Source: Megalonaias nervosa (lineage: Eukaryota > Mollusca > Bivalvia > Unionida > Unionidae). From it: a stretch of DNA of 64,000 bases. A program made the translations under genes and the position numbers. A model generated the notes under the pieces. It saw only the letters and a list, made by a program, of their open reading frames with translations, was not told the DNA's origin and did not search any database. The stretch covers positions 1 through 64,000 of the forward strand of contig JAECUM010003643.1 in NCBI GenBank assembly GCA_016617855.1, written 5' to 3'. Below are positions 36,559 through 52,000 of this stretch, piece after piece. How positions within the stretch are numbered: position 1 is the first letter of the stretch; every line of letters begins with the position of its first letter.

Positions 36559-39500
36559 TTGTTTCACTCATGATGGAACAGTACTAATGCATACATTCCA
36601 ACAGCGTTTAAATCTTACATAGGTAATTCTGGCAAATCTCACACCTTTGAAATCTTCAACATGGAAATCTTTGGAAGAAAATTTCCTGCATAAATTCAAC
36701 CTTCTGCTATTTATTACAATTAAAAATGGGGAAAAATTCTAACATTTGTTCCAGTACTCGAGATTTCTATTTTGTCAACTGAAATATATCAGTGATATAT
36801 GATAAATATTAAATTATATGGACAGATCTTGTATTGAATGTGTCTTCTCTGATGCTGGAGAAAAAGTCAAAATCAATGCACAATCATGAATGCAAGTGTA
36901 GGATGGTGCTGATAAAACTGATCAATATATTCTATAAAAAAAATCTTTTATTCAGAAGAAAAAAGCTATGCAAGCCAAGCTATGATTTCTGATCCTCATT
37001 GTATATCTACTGTTGCTGAACCAGGTTTCACAACAGTGTACAAACTAAACTGGCCTAATGATAACAATGATAATTTTATTTCTTAAACTCTAATAGAATT
37101 AAAAAGACAGGTTCCCTATCTATTATATATTATCTTAACCTTAAATGTGCTGAATAATGATTATTAAAGAGAAATGATCAATATTGTTTTCATAACTGGA
37201 TGCAATAATCTAGGTGTAGTTTTCTGTCCTAAACATTATTTAACCAAGCTGGAAACTGCTATTTATCAAATCTGTTTGCACACAGAAAAGTAAACACCTT
37301 TGATCATGTGAACAACATTTGTATACAGAAAAGAAAACACACTCAGGCCATGTGAACCATGTTTGTATACAGGAATGTAAACACCACCAGGTCATGAGAA
37401 CAATGTTTGGATACAGAAAAGAGTGTGGTCTAAAGATTACATAATAACAGGAAAGTAAAGCATATTTTTGTTTCACTCAGGATGGAACAGTACTAATGCA
37501 TACATTCCAACAGTGTTTAAATCTTACATAGATAATTCTGGCAAACATTACCTGGGATTCAATGAGGTTCTTGCTGTAAAGATTACGATCGCTACGGACT
37601 GCCTCATACAGATTGAGCTGTTGTTTTAGTTTGGTCTCAGCCTCAGCAATTTTCTTCTTAAAGTCAAAAATCTGCATCTCTCTCACTTTGACATCCTCCA
37701 TATGCAGCAAAACCTTATGGGAAAAATTGAAAAAGATTTTTCTCATTTATTTTCTGTGCTAATCCTCATAATTTTTCTCTTTTATTTCCTGTGGTATTGT
37801 TAGAGACCTCAAATGTCAATGATGAGATGAATGACAACAGCTGTCTTAATGCTACTTTTCTGGTTAGGGATTCCATGATGCAAACCATTAAGCACTGCAT
37901 ACTTTTAATCTGATTTGATATAAGGTTTTGAGTATGACTGACTGAAAGTAATTTCTGATAACTTTAAGGCATATTTCTCTGAACAGGATGGGAATGTACA
38001 TTACACCAAAGGAAGCAAGTGTCTGGGCATTGGAGCGTTCACTGCAAATCTGAATGGAATCTTACCTACATTACACACAAAAAAAATCCAGGTTACTTCC
38101 TCAACTTAAATAACTTTTATCATCAAAAGTGTGTAATACAGAAAGGGAGAGAACTTTGCACAATCACTAAATCTAACTCATCATAGGTCACTTCCCTTCC
38201 TTTAATAGGTAAACTAACACATGGTATGAGGCTGAGAGAGACAAGACTGATGCAGGAAGAGGTTTTTGTATTAGAGTAAGCTCCTCTTTAATGGACCTCT
38301 CAAGAGGGGGACTACTGTAATATTTGTACAATTCATATTTCCTTCAATGTGTTGACTACATACCTTCTGAGTAAGGTCACTGGCTTCATTAATGTATCTG
38401 TCTCTCTCTTTCTCAAGTTGGTAAATTATCTTGCGTTGTTTCTGGGCTTCTTCCTTATAATTCTGAATCTCCTGCTCTAGATTTTTCTTCGACTGCTCAT
38501 GGAGTTTGACCAGATCCAATTTCTTCAATGTCTCTGATCGTTCCTTCTCCATCGTCTGGTAATAATAAATAAAAATGTGCCATTCAGTTTAATTTATTTA
38601 AACATTATATACTAAAGATAGAATGGAAATTTAGAAATTTGAGGATCAATACATTTTTGTGAATTTATTATAGCTGTCATTATAAACACTGTATACCCTG
38701 GCCTGTGATGAAATGTGGGTATGGTTATTATAAAGTCCCTTAGTATATCTTGACCGCTAATATAATCTGGGTGTGGTCTTTATAAAGCCACTTAGAATAC
38801 CCTGGCCCCGATATAGTGTGGGTACGGTCTTTATAAAGTCCCTTGGTGTACCAGGGTCCCTGATATAATGTGGGTATGGTCTTTATAAAGTCCCTCGGTG
38901 TACCAGGGTCCCTGATATAATGTGGGTACGGTCTTTATAAAGTCCCTTGGTGTACCAGGGTCCCTGATATAGTGTGGGTACGGTCTTTATAAAGTCCCTT
39001 GGTGTACCAGGGTCCCTGATATAATGTGGGTGATATCAGGGATAATACTCTATATCTATGTTGTTTTGTGTACAACATATACCATATGACACAGCATTGT
39101 AACATGTCTCAGTATAAAGGTGGACTCAATAAAATACTGCTGTATGTCATGGTCCCCATGAACCAAACATGATACAGCCTTGTAAAAATGTCCTATTATA
39201 TTGTGGCCTCAGTTAAAATATAACTTACTTTCATGGTCTCCATGAACCACAAAAAATACAGCCTTAAAACTTGTCTTAGTATGAAAGTGGCCTCCATTAA
39301 AAAATAGTTTACAGGTATAGCCTTCATGAACCACACATGATAAAGCTTTGTAAATATGTCTTAGTAAAAAGTGGCCTCAGTTTAAAGACTGCTCACATTA
39401 CAGTTATAGCCCCCATTATACACATGACACAGCCTTAATATACTGTCTTAATATAAAGGTGGTCTCAGTTAAAATACAGCTCACTTTTATAGTCCCCAAA

Positions 39501-42500
39501 CTTGGCTGAAATATGTGTTCTAGAACTAAAGTTATTTTTTAAAAAAACATTTCTCTCCAATAAGGCAGTGACTTTAACCTCTGACCTTTTGATGCCAAAA
39601 TAATTATAATTCTTTCTTGAGCAATTTGTAAGCCATCCACAAACTGTTATAAAGCTACATGATCAAGAAATAAAGTTGGATTTTTTGTGCCAAAAACATT
39701 TTTCATTTTTTCAGCTATGGTGACCTGGAAAATGCCATCTTTAGTCAGGAATTTCCAAAAGGTCAAGCTTTCTCAATTATAAAATGAGCAACACATTAGG
39801 AATTAGTTTTCAACCAACTATAGATATCTTATGCCACAAAATGACCGACATTGCTAAAGATTTTGCATAAGGCTTTCACAATTATGCATAAAGTACACAC
39901 AAATGAACCCAGGATGCATCACTGCATCTTGCTGTGGTGAGTCAAAGTGACCTTGATCTTTGACCTTTAGACAAACAATTCAAGATGCTTCTTCGTGTCC
40001 TATAAGGCAATTCATTGGTAAAGTTTGGTGAAGGTATTTAAAGCAGAACTCAAGTTATTGCACATAAATCATATTTTTTCTGACAGAAATGATCATCAAA
40101 ATAATAAGCTCTGAGTTACAACAGGTATATAAAAATTAGACACAAGGATTTACATCAATGATACAGATACTTCTCAATCTGACTGGCAAGAATTTAAACA
40201 ATGAAATAGATAGTACCCAATCAAATTCATAGGATCAAAATAATGAAATAGATAGTACCCAATCAAATTCATAGGATCAAAACAATGAAATAGATCCCAA
40301 TCAAATTCATAGGAACAAAACAATGAAATGGATAGTACCCAAAGTACCCAATCAAATTCATGGGGACAAACAATGAAACAGATAGTACCCGATAAAATTT
40401 ACAGGAACAAAACAATAAAACAGACACTTCCAAATCAGATTCTTGGGAACAAAATAATGAAATAGGTAGTTCCCAATCAGACTGAAAAGAATTAAAAACC
40501 ATGAAACAGATACTTCCCAATCAGACTGGTGGGAATTAAAACTATGAAATAAATACTTCATTGTCAGATTGGTCAGAATCAAAACTATGAAATAGATACC
40601 TCCCAATCAGATTGGCTGGAATTAAAACCACAAAATAGATTGTTTTCAATCAGACAGTTGGAATTAAAACAATTCAAATACAGTATTCAAATCAATCTGT
40701 TAATTTGACATATTTCCATTTAAACTGTCAGTCTGAATATATTCTGGAACAAACATACTGGTAAACTTTCTCACATACCCACACTGTCCAAGCCTGAGAC
40801 TCAAACCCACTTGGACAGAGGTGAGATGTCAGTGTTCTATAAAAGTGAGTGCCTTAGACCACTTGGCCACCCAAGGCCCCCACTGACAGGTAAACATAAA
40901 TATACATGCACTACTTTCTGTGCATATGTCTAAGTGTATGCATGGATAGATAGACATAATTACAAATACACTACTTTCTGTCCATATTTCTAAGTGTATG
41001 CATCAATAGGCAAACATAACACAAATACACTACTTTTTGTGCATATGTGTAAGTGTATGCATGGATAGGTAAAGTTAATTATAAAGACACAACTTCTGTA
41101 CATATGTGTAAGTGCATACATTGTAAGCTTTTTATCTATTTCTACTAACTATTGTCCAACAGTGTTACAAACCTTAAGTGTATACACTGTAAATTATTTC
41201 TAATGACTGTTTTACAACAGTGTTACAAACCTTAAGTGTATACACTGTAAGCCTTTAACCTTTTTCTACTGACTATTGCACCATAGTGTTACAAATCATA
41301 AGTATATTGTAACCTATTTCTAATGACAACTGTATAAGTGTTACAAACTTTAAGTGTTTACATTGTAACCTATTTCTAATGACTATGGACAACAGTGTTA
41401 CAAACTTTAAGTGTTTATATTATAACCTATTTCTAATGACTACTGTACAAGTGTTACAAACTTTAAGTGTTACACAATGTAACACAAATGATGACAATAG
41501 TACAATAGCATTACCAACCTTAAGTGTTACACATTGTAACCTATTTCTAATGACTATTGTACAACAGTGTTACAAACCTTGAGTGTTACACCTTGTAGCC
41601 TATTTCTAATGACTATTGTACAACAGTGTAACAAACCTTAAGTGTTACACACTGTAACCTATTTCTAATGACTATTGTACAACAGTGTTACAAACCTTAA
41701 GTTTATCCATTATACCCTTTTTCTAATCACTAATACAAAATAGTGTTACAAACCTTATTCAGAATATCCCTCTCCCTTTTCATGTCATCAAGAGCTTTCT
41801 TATCCATTTCATTCTGCTTATTGGCTGCCTCTAGTTCTGAAATATTTATTTTCCTTTTTAATAATACTACCTTTAAATATCAAACAGTAACTGAATAACC
41901 GAAGTGTATAAAACCCACAATGAAACAACTCTAAATATGTCACTCAACTAAACATATAAATTTGTCTTTATGTACTAGTTCAAATTTCAAAAGCAAATTT
42001 AAGAAAAAATAACATAATCTTGTCATTTATAAGCAAATGTCCTTCATATAAATGTGTCTCTTATGACAAGTCTCACAGGAAATTAACTCATTAAGCCCCA
42101 ATGCCACCTGTAGGCATGAGGAGGTAGTACCCAACTTCCATGCTCTGTAGCATCAAGGTCATTTAAGATAAACAAAAGTGTGTAGTATTACAGACAAGTA
42201 GACTGATGTAGCTCTACAATGACAACAAATAATCTGGACTTCTTCTCGCATTACAACATAAAGCGGGATATACATAATTTTTTAGATCTGTTTTATTGTA
42301 CACCTAAAATTTGCCAGTTGTTGGAACAAGATTTTGTGTCCAGATTTCAGACCTTTTGGCCTGAGATCTAAGGCAGACTGGTCTGAACTGCACACGGACA
42401 GGTGAACCTCTGCCAAATGAAGGATAACTTTGAGGACTGGGGTAAAAAGTAGCCAGGACACAAAACACAACTAGGCATCCAGCTAAATGAAAATGTCTTG

Positions 42501-42932
42501 AAAGCATATGTATTTGGATGTATTCAGAATTAACCTCCAAAATGCATTTTCTACACCCATTTCAAATGAAAATCACAAATATCTCTGGGGTTGAATAAGT
42601 TAAGGGTCCTTTACATAAAGGTGTTTATTAGGTTAAGTCTCAGTATATCAAGTGTTTTTATATAACGATGTTTACTACATGAAGTCTTACAGTATATTAA
42701 GTGTTCTTTATATGAAGGTGTCTACTAGATTAAGTCTCAGTATACTGTGTCCTTTATATAATAATGTCTATTAGATTTTGTTTCAAAGTGTATCAAATGT
42801 CTTTTACACAAAGATGTCTGCTAGATTATGTCTTACAGTATATTAAATGTACTTCACATCAAAGTGTTTATTATGGTAAATTTCACAATATATTAAGGGT
42901 ACTTATATAAATGTGTCTGCTATGGTAAGTTT

Positions 42933-43011
<79 letters not shown>

Positions 43012-46000
43012 TAGTGTCCTTTATGTAAAGGCCTCTGCCATGTAAGTCTCACTGTATATTATGTATCCTTTCTATATAGGTGTCCGCTATATTATGCTTC
43101 ACAGTACACTGAAGACGGTTTTCATGATGACTTTGATGAGCCCAAAAAAACTCTTAATCTAAAATGGGATCTTAAAATTATGTTTTGTCCAATAAGTACT
43201 TGCTCATATATTCTCCATAATTAATCACATAAATAAATATATAAATGATACAGATCTTTATTGAAAGCATGCATACAAATTAATATGTCGGACAGACATG
43301 TTGATACAATATCTACTGGAGTATATATAACCATCCATACTTTCAATGCAAATGTATTTCTGACACTGTTGTTTTAAAAAAAAAAATTTCAAATTTAACA
43401 TGAGCAGCTCTAAAACAAAATGACAGTATCCCACCTCTCTCCAGGGCTATAGTCTGACTCTTCATTGTTTCTCTTTGCTGGTCAACTTCAGTTTTGTTGG
43501 CCTCTACCTGCCGCAGTTTGCGCTGAATTGTTTCACGCATCTTGTTCATTCGCTGATTTTCTGATTTCAACTGCCCCACCTCTTCTTCACGCATCTGTAA
43601 TATTTCAAACATTCAGTAAAAATATTAATTGTGCAAGTTCTATTTTCATCTACTTTTCTGGCACACAGACCAAGGGTTTATCCACCAGACCAAAGTTCTT
43701 TATCTTTGTACCATAAATATAAACTTACTGCAACTATTCTAGTTTTACTTCCTTTTTTTGCTGTCATCCTGCCATCACAAAATGTTCAACAAAATATTAA
43801 ACAATCATGAAACATAAAACTGTGCATAAATGTTATATTTACCATATCTGGATCACAAATTAAATACTCTAGAAAAATATTCTAATTCACTAAACATGGA
43901 AAAATTTGCCTGCCAAACAAATTTACACCAGACTATGTATTGTAACTTATCAAAGTGGAGTATTGCTAGCATAAATTCCCTTACGACCAGCTATTGAGGC
44001 AGTGTCTATTACAGTGCCCCAGCTATTGGGACAATGTCTATTATGCAAATTCCCTTGTGACCAGCTATTGGGACAATGTCTATTATACAAATTCCCTTGT
44101 GAGCAGCTATTGGGACAGAGTCTATTACAGCACCCCAGCTATAGGGACAATGTCCATTACACAAATTCCCTTGTGACCAGCTATTGGGATAGTGTCTATT
44201 ACAGCACCCTTGCATTGGGACAATGTCTGTTATACAAATTCCCTTGTGACCACTATTAGGACAATGTCTGTTAGAGTGCCCCAAACCATCTATACACTGC
44301 TAACACAAACTCCCTTATTACCAGCTATTGGGACAATGTTTATTAAAGTTCCTCAATGCATCTAAATATGTAATGTTTCAACATACTAAAATATGGAAAC
44401 ATGAAACTTAAGCTTTAGACAAAGAAACAGAAAATCATAAATTACAGTGTATGGCAATCTATTATTCTACTGTAATATCTATGCCACATGCTAGAACCTC
44501 ATAGTAAATCGTTTCCAAAGATAAAGTTCCTAAGCTTAGCAATATTAAAGAGGTTCTGTCACAACACACAAGAACACATACACAGAAGTACATATAAGTA
44601 GAACAAATACATAGAAGTAGAACACATACACAGAAGTAGAACATGTACAAAGAAGTAGAATGCATACATCGAAGTTGAATACATACACAGAAGAACACAT
44701 ATATAGAAGTAGAACACATATAAGTAGAACACGTACTTAGAAGTAGAGCAAATACTTAGAAGTAGAACACATATGTAGAAGTAGAATATATACATAGAAG
44801 TAGAACACATACATAAAAGTACAATACACACATAGAAGTAGAACACATACTTAGAAGTTGAACACATAGACAGAAGTAGAATACATACATAGAAGTAGAA
44901 TACATACATAGAACACATAGACAGAATACATACACAGAAGCAGAACTCATACACTGAAGTAGAACACATATATAGAAGTAGAATACACACACAAAAGTAG
45001 AACACATACGAGTAGAAGTAACATCACTCATTTTTACTGAAAGCTCAGAATTATACATAGAAAGATTATTGCTTTAACTGGATATTTGGGCAATTTAACT
45101 TCTGCCTGAAATTGTTTTGCTTTTCCTGTGCATGATTGTTGATGAAGTTTTTATGACCTTGCACATGGAGAAAAACAAAAGATATTCTATTGCAATGAAA
45201 GCTAAGGGTGTGCTTACCTTGAGTTCAGAGACTTTTTTCTGATTTTCTTGTGCAAGGTTGTCAGTGTGGGTTAACTGATGATCAAAATCCTGTTGGAGTT
45301 TCTGGAAACGCTGGCTTAAAATCTCTGAATCCTTCAATGCTCTTTCATTTAGAATCTGTAAAAACAAAACATGGTCATCATATTATTCTCTCATCTATAA
45401 AACAAAACACATGCATCATATTATTCTCTCACCTGCATTAGCAGCTGAACAGAAAAAAATTTGTATTTCATGTTTCAAGCAATAAGGGTGTTATCCTCAT
45501 TAATAATGCTTGACTTTTTTGTTACGGTTTTTCTCCCACATGTTAAAATGTCACATGGTCTAAAACCAGAAGTCTAACAAAAGTGTCAGTTGTATAAATA
45601 TAAGATTGAATTGGCAATTTATTTGTATACATATCTGAATGACATGCCCATGACTGTCAGTCTTATTTCTATACATATTTGAATGACAAGCCCATGAGTG
45701 TCAATCATGTAAAATAAGACTGAACAGACAATTTATTTCTTTAGATATATTTGAATATACCATGAGTGTCAGTCATATTTCTATACATATCTGAATGACA
45801 TGCCTGTGAGAGTAAGTCTTATTTCTATGCATATTTGAATGACATGCCTGTGAGAGTAAGTCTTATTTCTATGCATATTTGAATGAATGCCTGTGAGAGT
45901 CAGTCTTATTTCTATACATATTTGAATGACATGCCTGTGAGAGTCAGTCTTATTTCTATGCATATTTGAATGACATGCCTGTGAGAGTAAGTCTTATTTC

Positions 46001-49000
46001 TATGCATATTTGAATAACATGCCTGTGAGAGTAAGTCTTATTTCTATGCATATCTAAATGACATGCCTGTGAGTCAGTCTTATTTCTATGCATATTTGAA
46101 TGACATGCCTGTGAGAGTCAGTCTTATTTCTATGCATATTTGAATGACATGACTGTGAGAGCCAGTCTTATTTCTATGCATATTTGAATGACATGCCTGT
46201 GAGAGTTGGTCATAATTCTATACATATTTGAATGACATGCCTGTGAGAGTCAGTCATTTAAATAGAAGGAATACATATTTAAACTCTAACCCTCTGCTCT
46301 TTAAGTTGATGCTCCAACTTGTTGTTTTCCTCTTTGAAGCGAGTTATCGTTGCCTGAAGTGCCTTGATGTCAGCCATTTTGGTTTCAAGATCCACTTTGG
46401 CTTGTTTCAACTCCTTATCCATCCTGTCCCGTTTCCGAGTTTCTCGCTGTGCCTCATTATTTTTCATCTGAATCTCTTGGTTCAACTGAAAAAAGGTCAT
46501 GGTTGAAAGACTAAGACCCCTACTCATTGTATCAATAAGCTGATACTGTTGAGATAACAATGATGGTTAAAGTTAAGAAATAATCCAAGAGAAGAAACTA
46601 GAAATGTGCCCAGATAACACAGATACCCATGCCAATATGTGATAACTGAAAAAACTTTGTTGAACATGCAAGTGGAAACTTCTATGTCAAAAAGCAGTCA
46701 TGACTTAGTCAAAGTTTTGATGGACAAAGGTGTAAATCCAACTAGACTTTATATGACTAAGTCTAAATTTTGATGGACAAAGGTGTAAATCCAACAAAAC
46801 TTTGCATGACTAAGTCTAAATTTTGATGAACAAAGGTGTAAATCGAACTAGACTTTGCATGACTTAGTCAAAGTTTTGATGGACAACGGTGTAAATCCAA
46901 CTAGACTTTATATGACTAAGTCTAAAATTTGATGGAGAAAGGTGTAAATCCAACAAAACTTTGCATGACTAAGTCTAAATTTTGATGAACAAAGGTGTAA
47001 ATCGAACTAGACTTTGCATGACTTAGTCAAACTTTAAATGGACAAAGGTGTAAATCTAAATAGACTTTGCATGACTAAGTCTAAATTTTGATAGACAAAG
47101 GTGTAAATCGAACTAGACTTTGCATGATTAAATCTAAATTTTGATGAACAATGGTGTAAATCGAACTAGACTTTGCACAACTAAGTCTATATTTTGATGG
47201 ACAAAGGTGTAAATCTAACAAAACTTTGAATGACGTAGTCAAACGTTTGATGGACAAAGGTGTAAATCCAACTAGACTTTGGTTTCTGACACTAAGGCTC
47301 ATCTACAATTCAGTTTAAATTCACACAGTCTTTCAAAAACAACAGTGAAAAAATTAAACAAATTAGCTGATTAACATGAGAACAATTTGGACACAAAAAG
47401 ATGAGAATTATACTTCACCAAGTTCCCCACAGATAATAAATATAATTTTCATCCATTTAGCCTTTCAAAAGTTATTGAGCAGAGATGAAGTTAACAACAC
47501 ACAAGCTGCAAGTATGTGTAGTTAGAATGATAATCTAATTTCCATCCATTTTGTCCTTCAAACATTACTGAGCAGAAATGAAGTTAATGACATACAAGAC
47601 GCAAGAACTTGCGTCTATAATAATAAATCTATGATCACCATAGTAAACTGGAAACTTTAAGGAAGGATTCTAAAGTCTATAAACCAATTATTGGCACTAA
47701 CTGTTTTTTTTTTTTGCCATCACTGTCTAGAATACCTAATAATGAATGTGTTTCACAAATTATACAAAAAAAAAACATGTTGACCTGCATTTTTTAAAGC
47801 ATTTTTGTGCCTCAAAATTATCTTTAATATCAGTTATATGAGCACAGTCCAACAGACAGTTGTAAATTTAGTTAGCTTTTAGTCCTTTAAATATTTCCTG
47901 TAGACTGTACATAGTCCAACAGACAGTTGTAAATTTAGTTAGCTTTTAGTCCTTTAAATATTTCCTGTAGACTGTACATAGTCCAACAGACAGTTGTAAA
48001 TTTAGTTAGCCTTTAGTTCTTCAAATATTTCCTGTAGACTGTTTGTTAATGGTAATAATGTACAACAATGACTACAAAATTTATGTTGTTCCAGATGAAA
48101 GTGTGAAATTTTCATAACTGTTTAAAATAAAATCGTTAGAAAGTTAAGATTCTTTTACTGTTTAATCTAAATTTAATTTGTTTTACATGTTATATGCTGA
48201 ACTAAATTTTGTGGTAGTCATAGTGTTTTAATACCACAATTTATTTAAGCACTTACTCCAAAGTTTTCAACATATTACTCCTATTGATTGTCATTTCACA
48301 TAGCTCAAGAAAAGCACTGTATATACATCCTGAATGCTAGCAAACTGACCACAAATTATACATTATTTAAAATAACACTAAAAACAATTAAATAAGTTTT
48401 CAACATATTACTCCTACTGTAAGCGAAGTTCATATGTTTTCATGGTGCATTTGATTAATATAAACTATGCTATAGGGACAAGTTCTGGATGTTTAGTGCA
48501 TGACTGAAATGACAGAACCATATAATCAAACACAGCCTGATTTAGCCTTGGTCACTGAACCATCTGACATATTCTAAATGGTTTGATTAACATCTTAATG
48601 ATTAAGACTAACTCTGGTATAGCAAGTGTGTTTTACTTTTTTCACAAAATACCTATATAAAAAAAAAAACACACAATAAGTTCCAAATCTGGGAGTAAAA
48701 TACCCAATTTTGTTACTTTTTAGAATTCTGATTCCAAAGACATTATTCTGTGGTATTCTTTTTCTTTCATGATGTCAGTTTTATATTTATGATTTCAGGG
48801 TACATACACTCTATTATTACTATATATGGTTTAATTCATGTAGAAACAGCCATGTAGAGTTTTGAAAACACAACGGTTTTTGTGTTTCATTTGTTTGTTT
48901 TGTCTGTGTATTGTATATGCCTTTGAAAAAGACTCATTAAGAGTCGAAAGCGCTCAGGCTAGTTAGATACTAGTTTTGCACTGTTTGTCGTCAGTTTATT

Positions 49001-49007
49001 GCATTTT

Positions 49008-49038
<31 letters not shown>

Positions 49039-52000
49039 GAGTCCAACTGCAAACTGCACAGACCCAGATCTGCCAGCACATAATGCACTGGCAGATCTGA
49101 GTCTGTGCAATTTGTTAGGTGTAATCAGCAAAACAAACAACACAGACCCTGATCTGCAGGTGCATTATGCTCTGGCAGATCCTGATCTTTATTGTTTGCA
49201 GTTTGACTCGACTTATAATCAAGTACATACGGTATGCCAGCTACATCACAGTTAAATCCATAGCTTTTAAAAATTAAGGCCAAATCATATAATTGATGAT
49301 ACTGGAAGCTTATATTTAAACATGCCACCATCACTACTTATTCACAGCTTATATTTACATATGCCAGCATCACTACTTATTCACAGTTTATATTTAAACA
49401 TGCCAGCATCACTACTTATTCGCAGCTTATATTTAAACATGCCAGCATCACTACTTATTCACATTTTATATTTAAACATGCCAGCATCACTACTTATTCC
49501 CCACTTATGTTTAAATATGCCATCATCACAACTTATTCACATTTTATATTTAAACATGCCAGCATCACTACTTATTCACAAAAAAGCATTTGATAACGTA
49601 TCTACTATCTAAAGAAAAATCAGACATATTACTTCTACCTTAATCAAGACAGGGGACTAAAATGGTATCATTTACATCTACTAATTGACGAGCATTAACA
49701 AATCACTTGGGAGGTTAATATGTGTGGTTTCTGTTATATGCAGATGGTTACAACAGTAGGTTTATATTTATTATACCTCTTGTATTTTGTCCTCAGTGGC
49801 ATTCTTTTTCTCTTCTATTTTCTCCTTCTCTAAAGTCACTAGAGCAAGCTGTTCTCGTAACTCAACCACAATATTCAACTGTTCATCGCGATCTTTTGTT
49901 AGCTCTTCTTTTGCCTTTAGGAGATCATTAATACTGAAATATGAATTTAATATACATTCACCCTAAACCCATACAAATCTCAACACCTGGAATTATAATA
50001 TACATTCAGCCTAAACCCATACAAATTTCAACACTTGGAATTATAATTTAATATACATTCAGCCTAAACCCATACAAATCTCAACACTTGGAATTATAAT
50101 TTTCCTGTATCTAAAACAAAAGCTGGAACTTTGTTCTTAATTATTTTGACTTAAAATTGATTCAGTCAACTCAGACATTTTCATTTTTATCAACACACAC
50201 ATAATGCGTTCAGGAAAACATTACCAGTGTTAAAGTAATGAATACAACACATTATATATCATATCCATATATGTTCAAGTCCCTAAAACAACAAAAAATT
50301 GTAACACACAAATACAGTGCAGTTTACAGTATTTCAGCTGGTTCTTTATACCTGTGCTCCTGCCCCCCAGTCAACCCTGCACCCTGCTCAACAAGTCGAC
50401 TCAAATTTGCGATCTCTTGTTTCAAAGCACTGATTGTTTCCCTTGCTTTTGCTTCTTTGTCATGAGCAGCATCAACCATCTTCCAGGCATTTTCAATTTC
50501 CTACAGTATAAAAAAGTATAAAAAATTAATTTAATCAATGAAAATGACATATGATAATTTTTATTTGCAATTTAAACCAATCTATCTTGAAAAAAACTTT
50601 CCCTAAAAGCCTGAGTACAGTTAAAGTTCTGGTGATGTTGTTTGAAATAGTACACATTTATGCATTTTGTCAGATTTTGTGCAAAATATGAAGGTAAAAT
50701 TTACAATTTACATTTTGCAACTTTATAAAAATCACTATTCATGAAATGAGGAAATATATTAGATATTTTTCAGTCATATTATCTATGAGACTGGTTATCC
50801 TTGTTGACATCAAAGATTGTTCTTATACATCTAAAAGGCAACAACCAGAAAATTACAAATTGCAGGTGACATAATATCAACATAAGACAGAAAAATATGA
50901 AGACCAGAAAAAAATTAATGTCCAAAAATTGGAGGTACCAACAGGTTTACTATGGCAAATCGACATTATTAGGTTTTATTATTGTAATATTTAACCTCTT
51001 ACCCCCTCTAAGTGACCTCAGTAACCCCTCCCAGTGTTCTCAGAACAGCCTCCTAGTAACCTCAATACAGAAGCCAAAATAATCATACTCCTCTTGCACA
51101 TAATTACCACAAAGGCAGTTCATGGTACAATTGCACATAATTACCACAAAGGCAGTCCATGGTACAATTGCACATAATTACCACAAAGGCAGTCCATGGT
51201 AAAATTGCACATAATTACCACAAAGGCCGTACATGGTACAATTGCACATAATTACCACAAAGGCCGTCCATGGTACAATTGCACATAATTACCACAAAGG
51301 CAGTCCATGGTACAATTGCACATAATTACCACAAAGGCAGTCCATGGCTCAATTGCACATAATTAACACAAAGGCAGTCCATGGTACAAGTTAGGTGAAT
51401 TTCCACTTAGCATTTTAGACATGGTTTTGATCAGATGGACAGATGGAGGGTATTACAACAGACCCTACTAAACTGTGGGGATAATAAAACCCCATCTAAT
51501 ACAATATGTATGATGTACCTTCTTGAGTAAGATAATAGTGGCCTGATCTTCCTGTGACAGATGGACAGGTAGAGGGTATTACAATATATCCCACTAAAAT
51601 GTGGGGATAATAAAACCCCATCTCATACAAAATGCATAATGTACCTTCTTGAGTGAGGCAATGGTGGTCTGATCTTCCTGTGACAGTTTCAAGGCAGAGG
51701 AAACCTTGGCAGAATTTGCTACAATTTCTGCATTCAGCTCTCGACATTTCTGCATCAACCGCTTCTCACTCTCATGAGATTTCTTTAAAGCTTTGTGAAG
51801 CTTTTCATATTCAGAACGGAATTTCTCTAAGCTTTTGTCTCCTAGAAGCTCCTGCAAGACCTAGATCAAAATGAAAAGCATATTTTGAGCTTATTCATGA
51901 CATGGCAAAATATATTTACATGTTATACTTTTGAGGACAAAAAATCCTAAACAGCTAACATGCATTTTGTCCTTTCATTTAGCTTTTGTTCTTGAGTTGT

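Noticed and set aside
44559..45058. Cys/Tyr-rich 148- and 100-residue frames, toxin-like at first sight
   Set aside because: Translation of a ~18-20-bp AGAAGTAGAACACATACATA array inside CFAP58 intron 7; all frames look alike.
51098..51390. CRISPR-like regular array
   Set aside because: Pure tandem repeats without unique spacers; eukaryotic intron.
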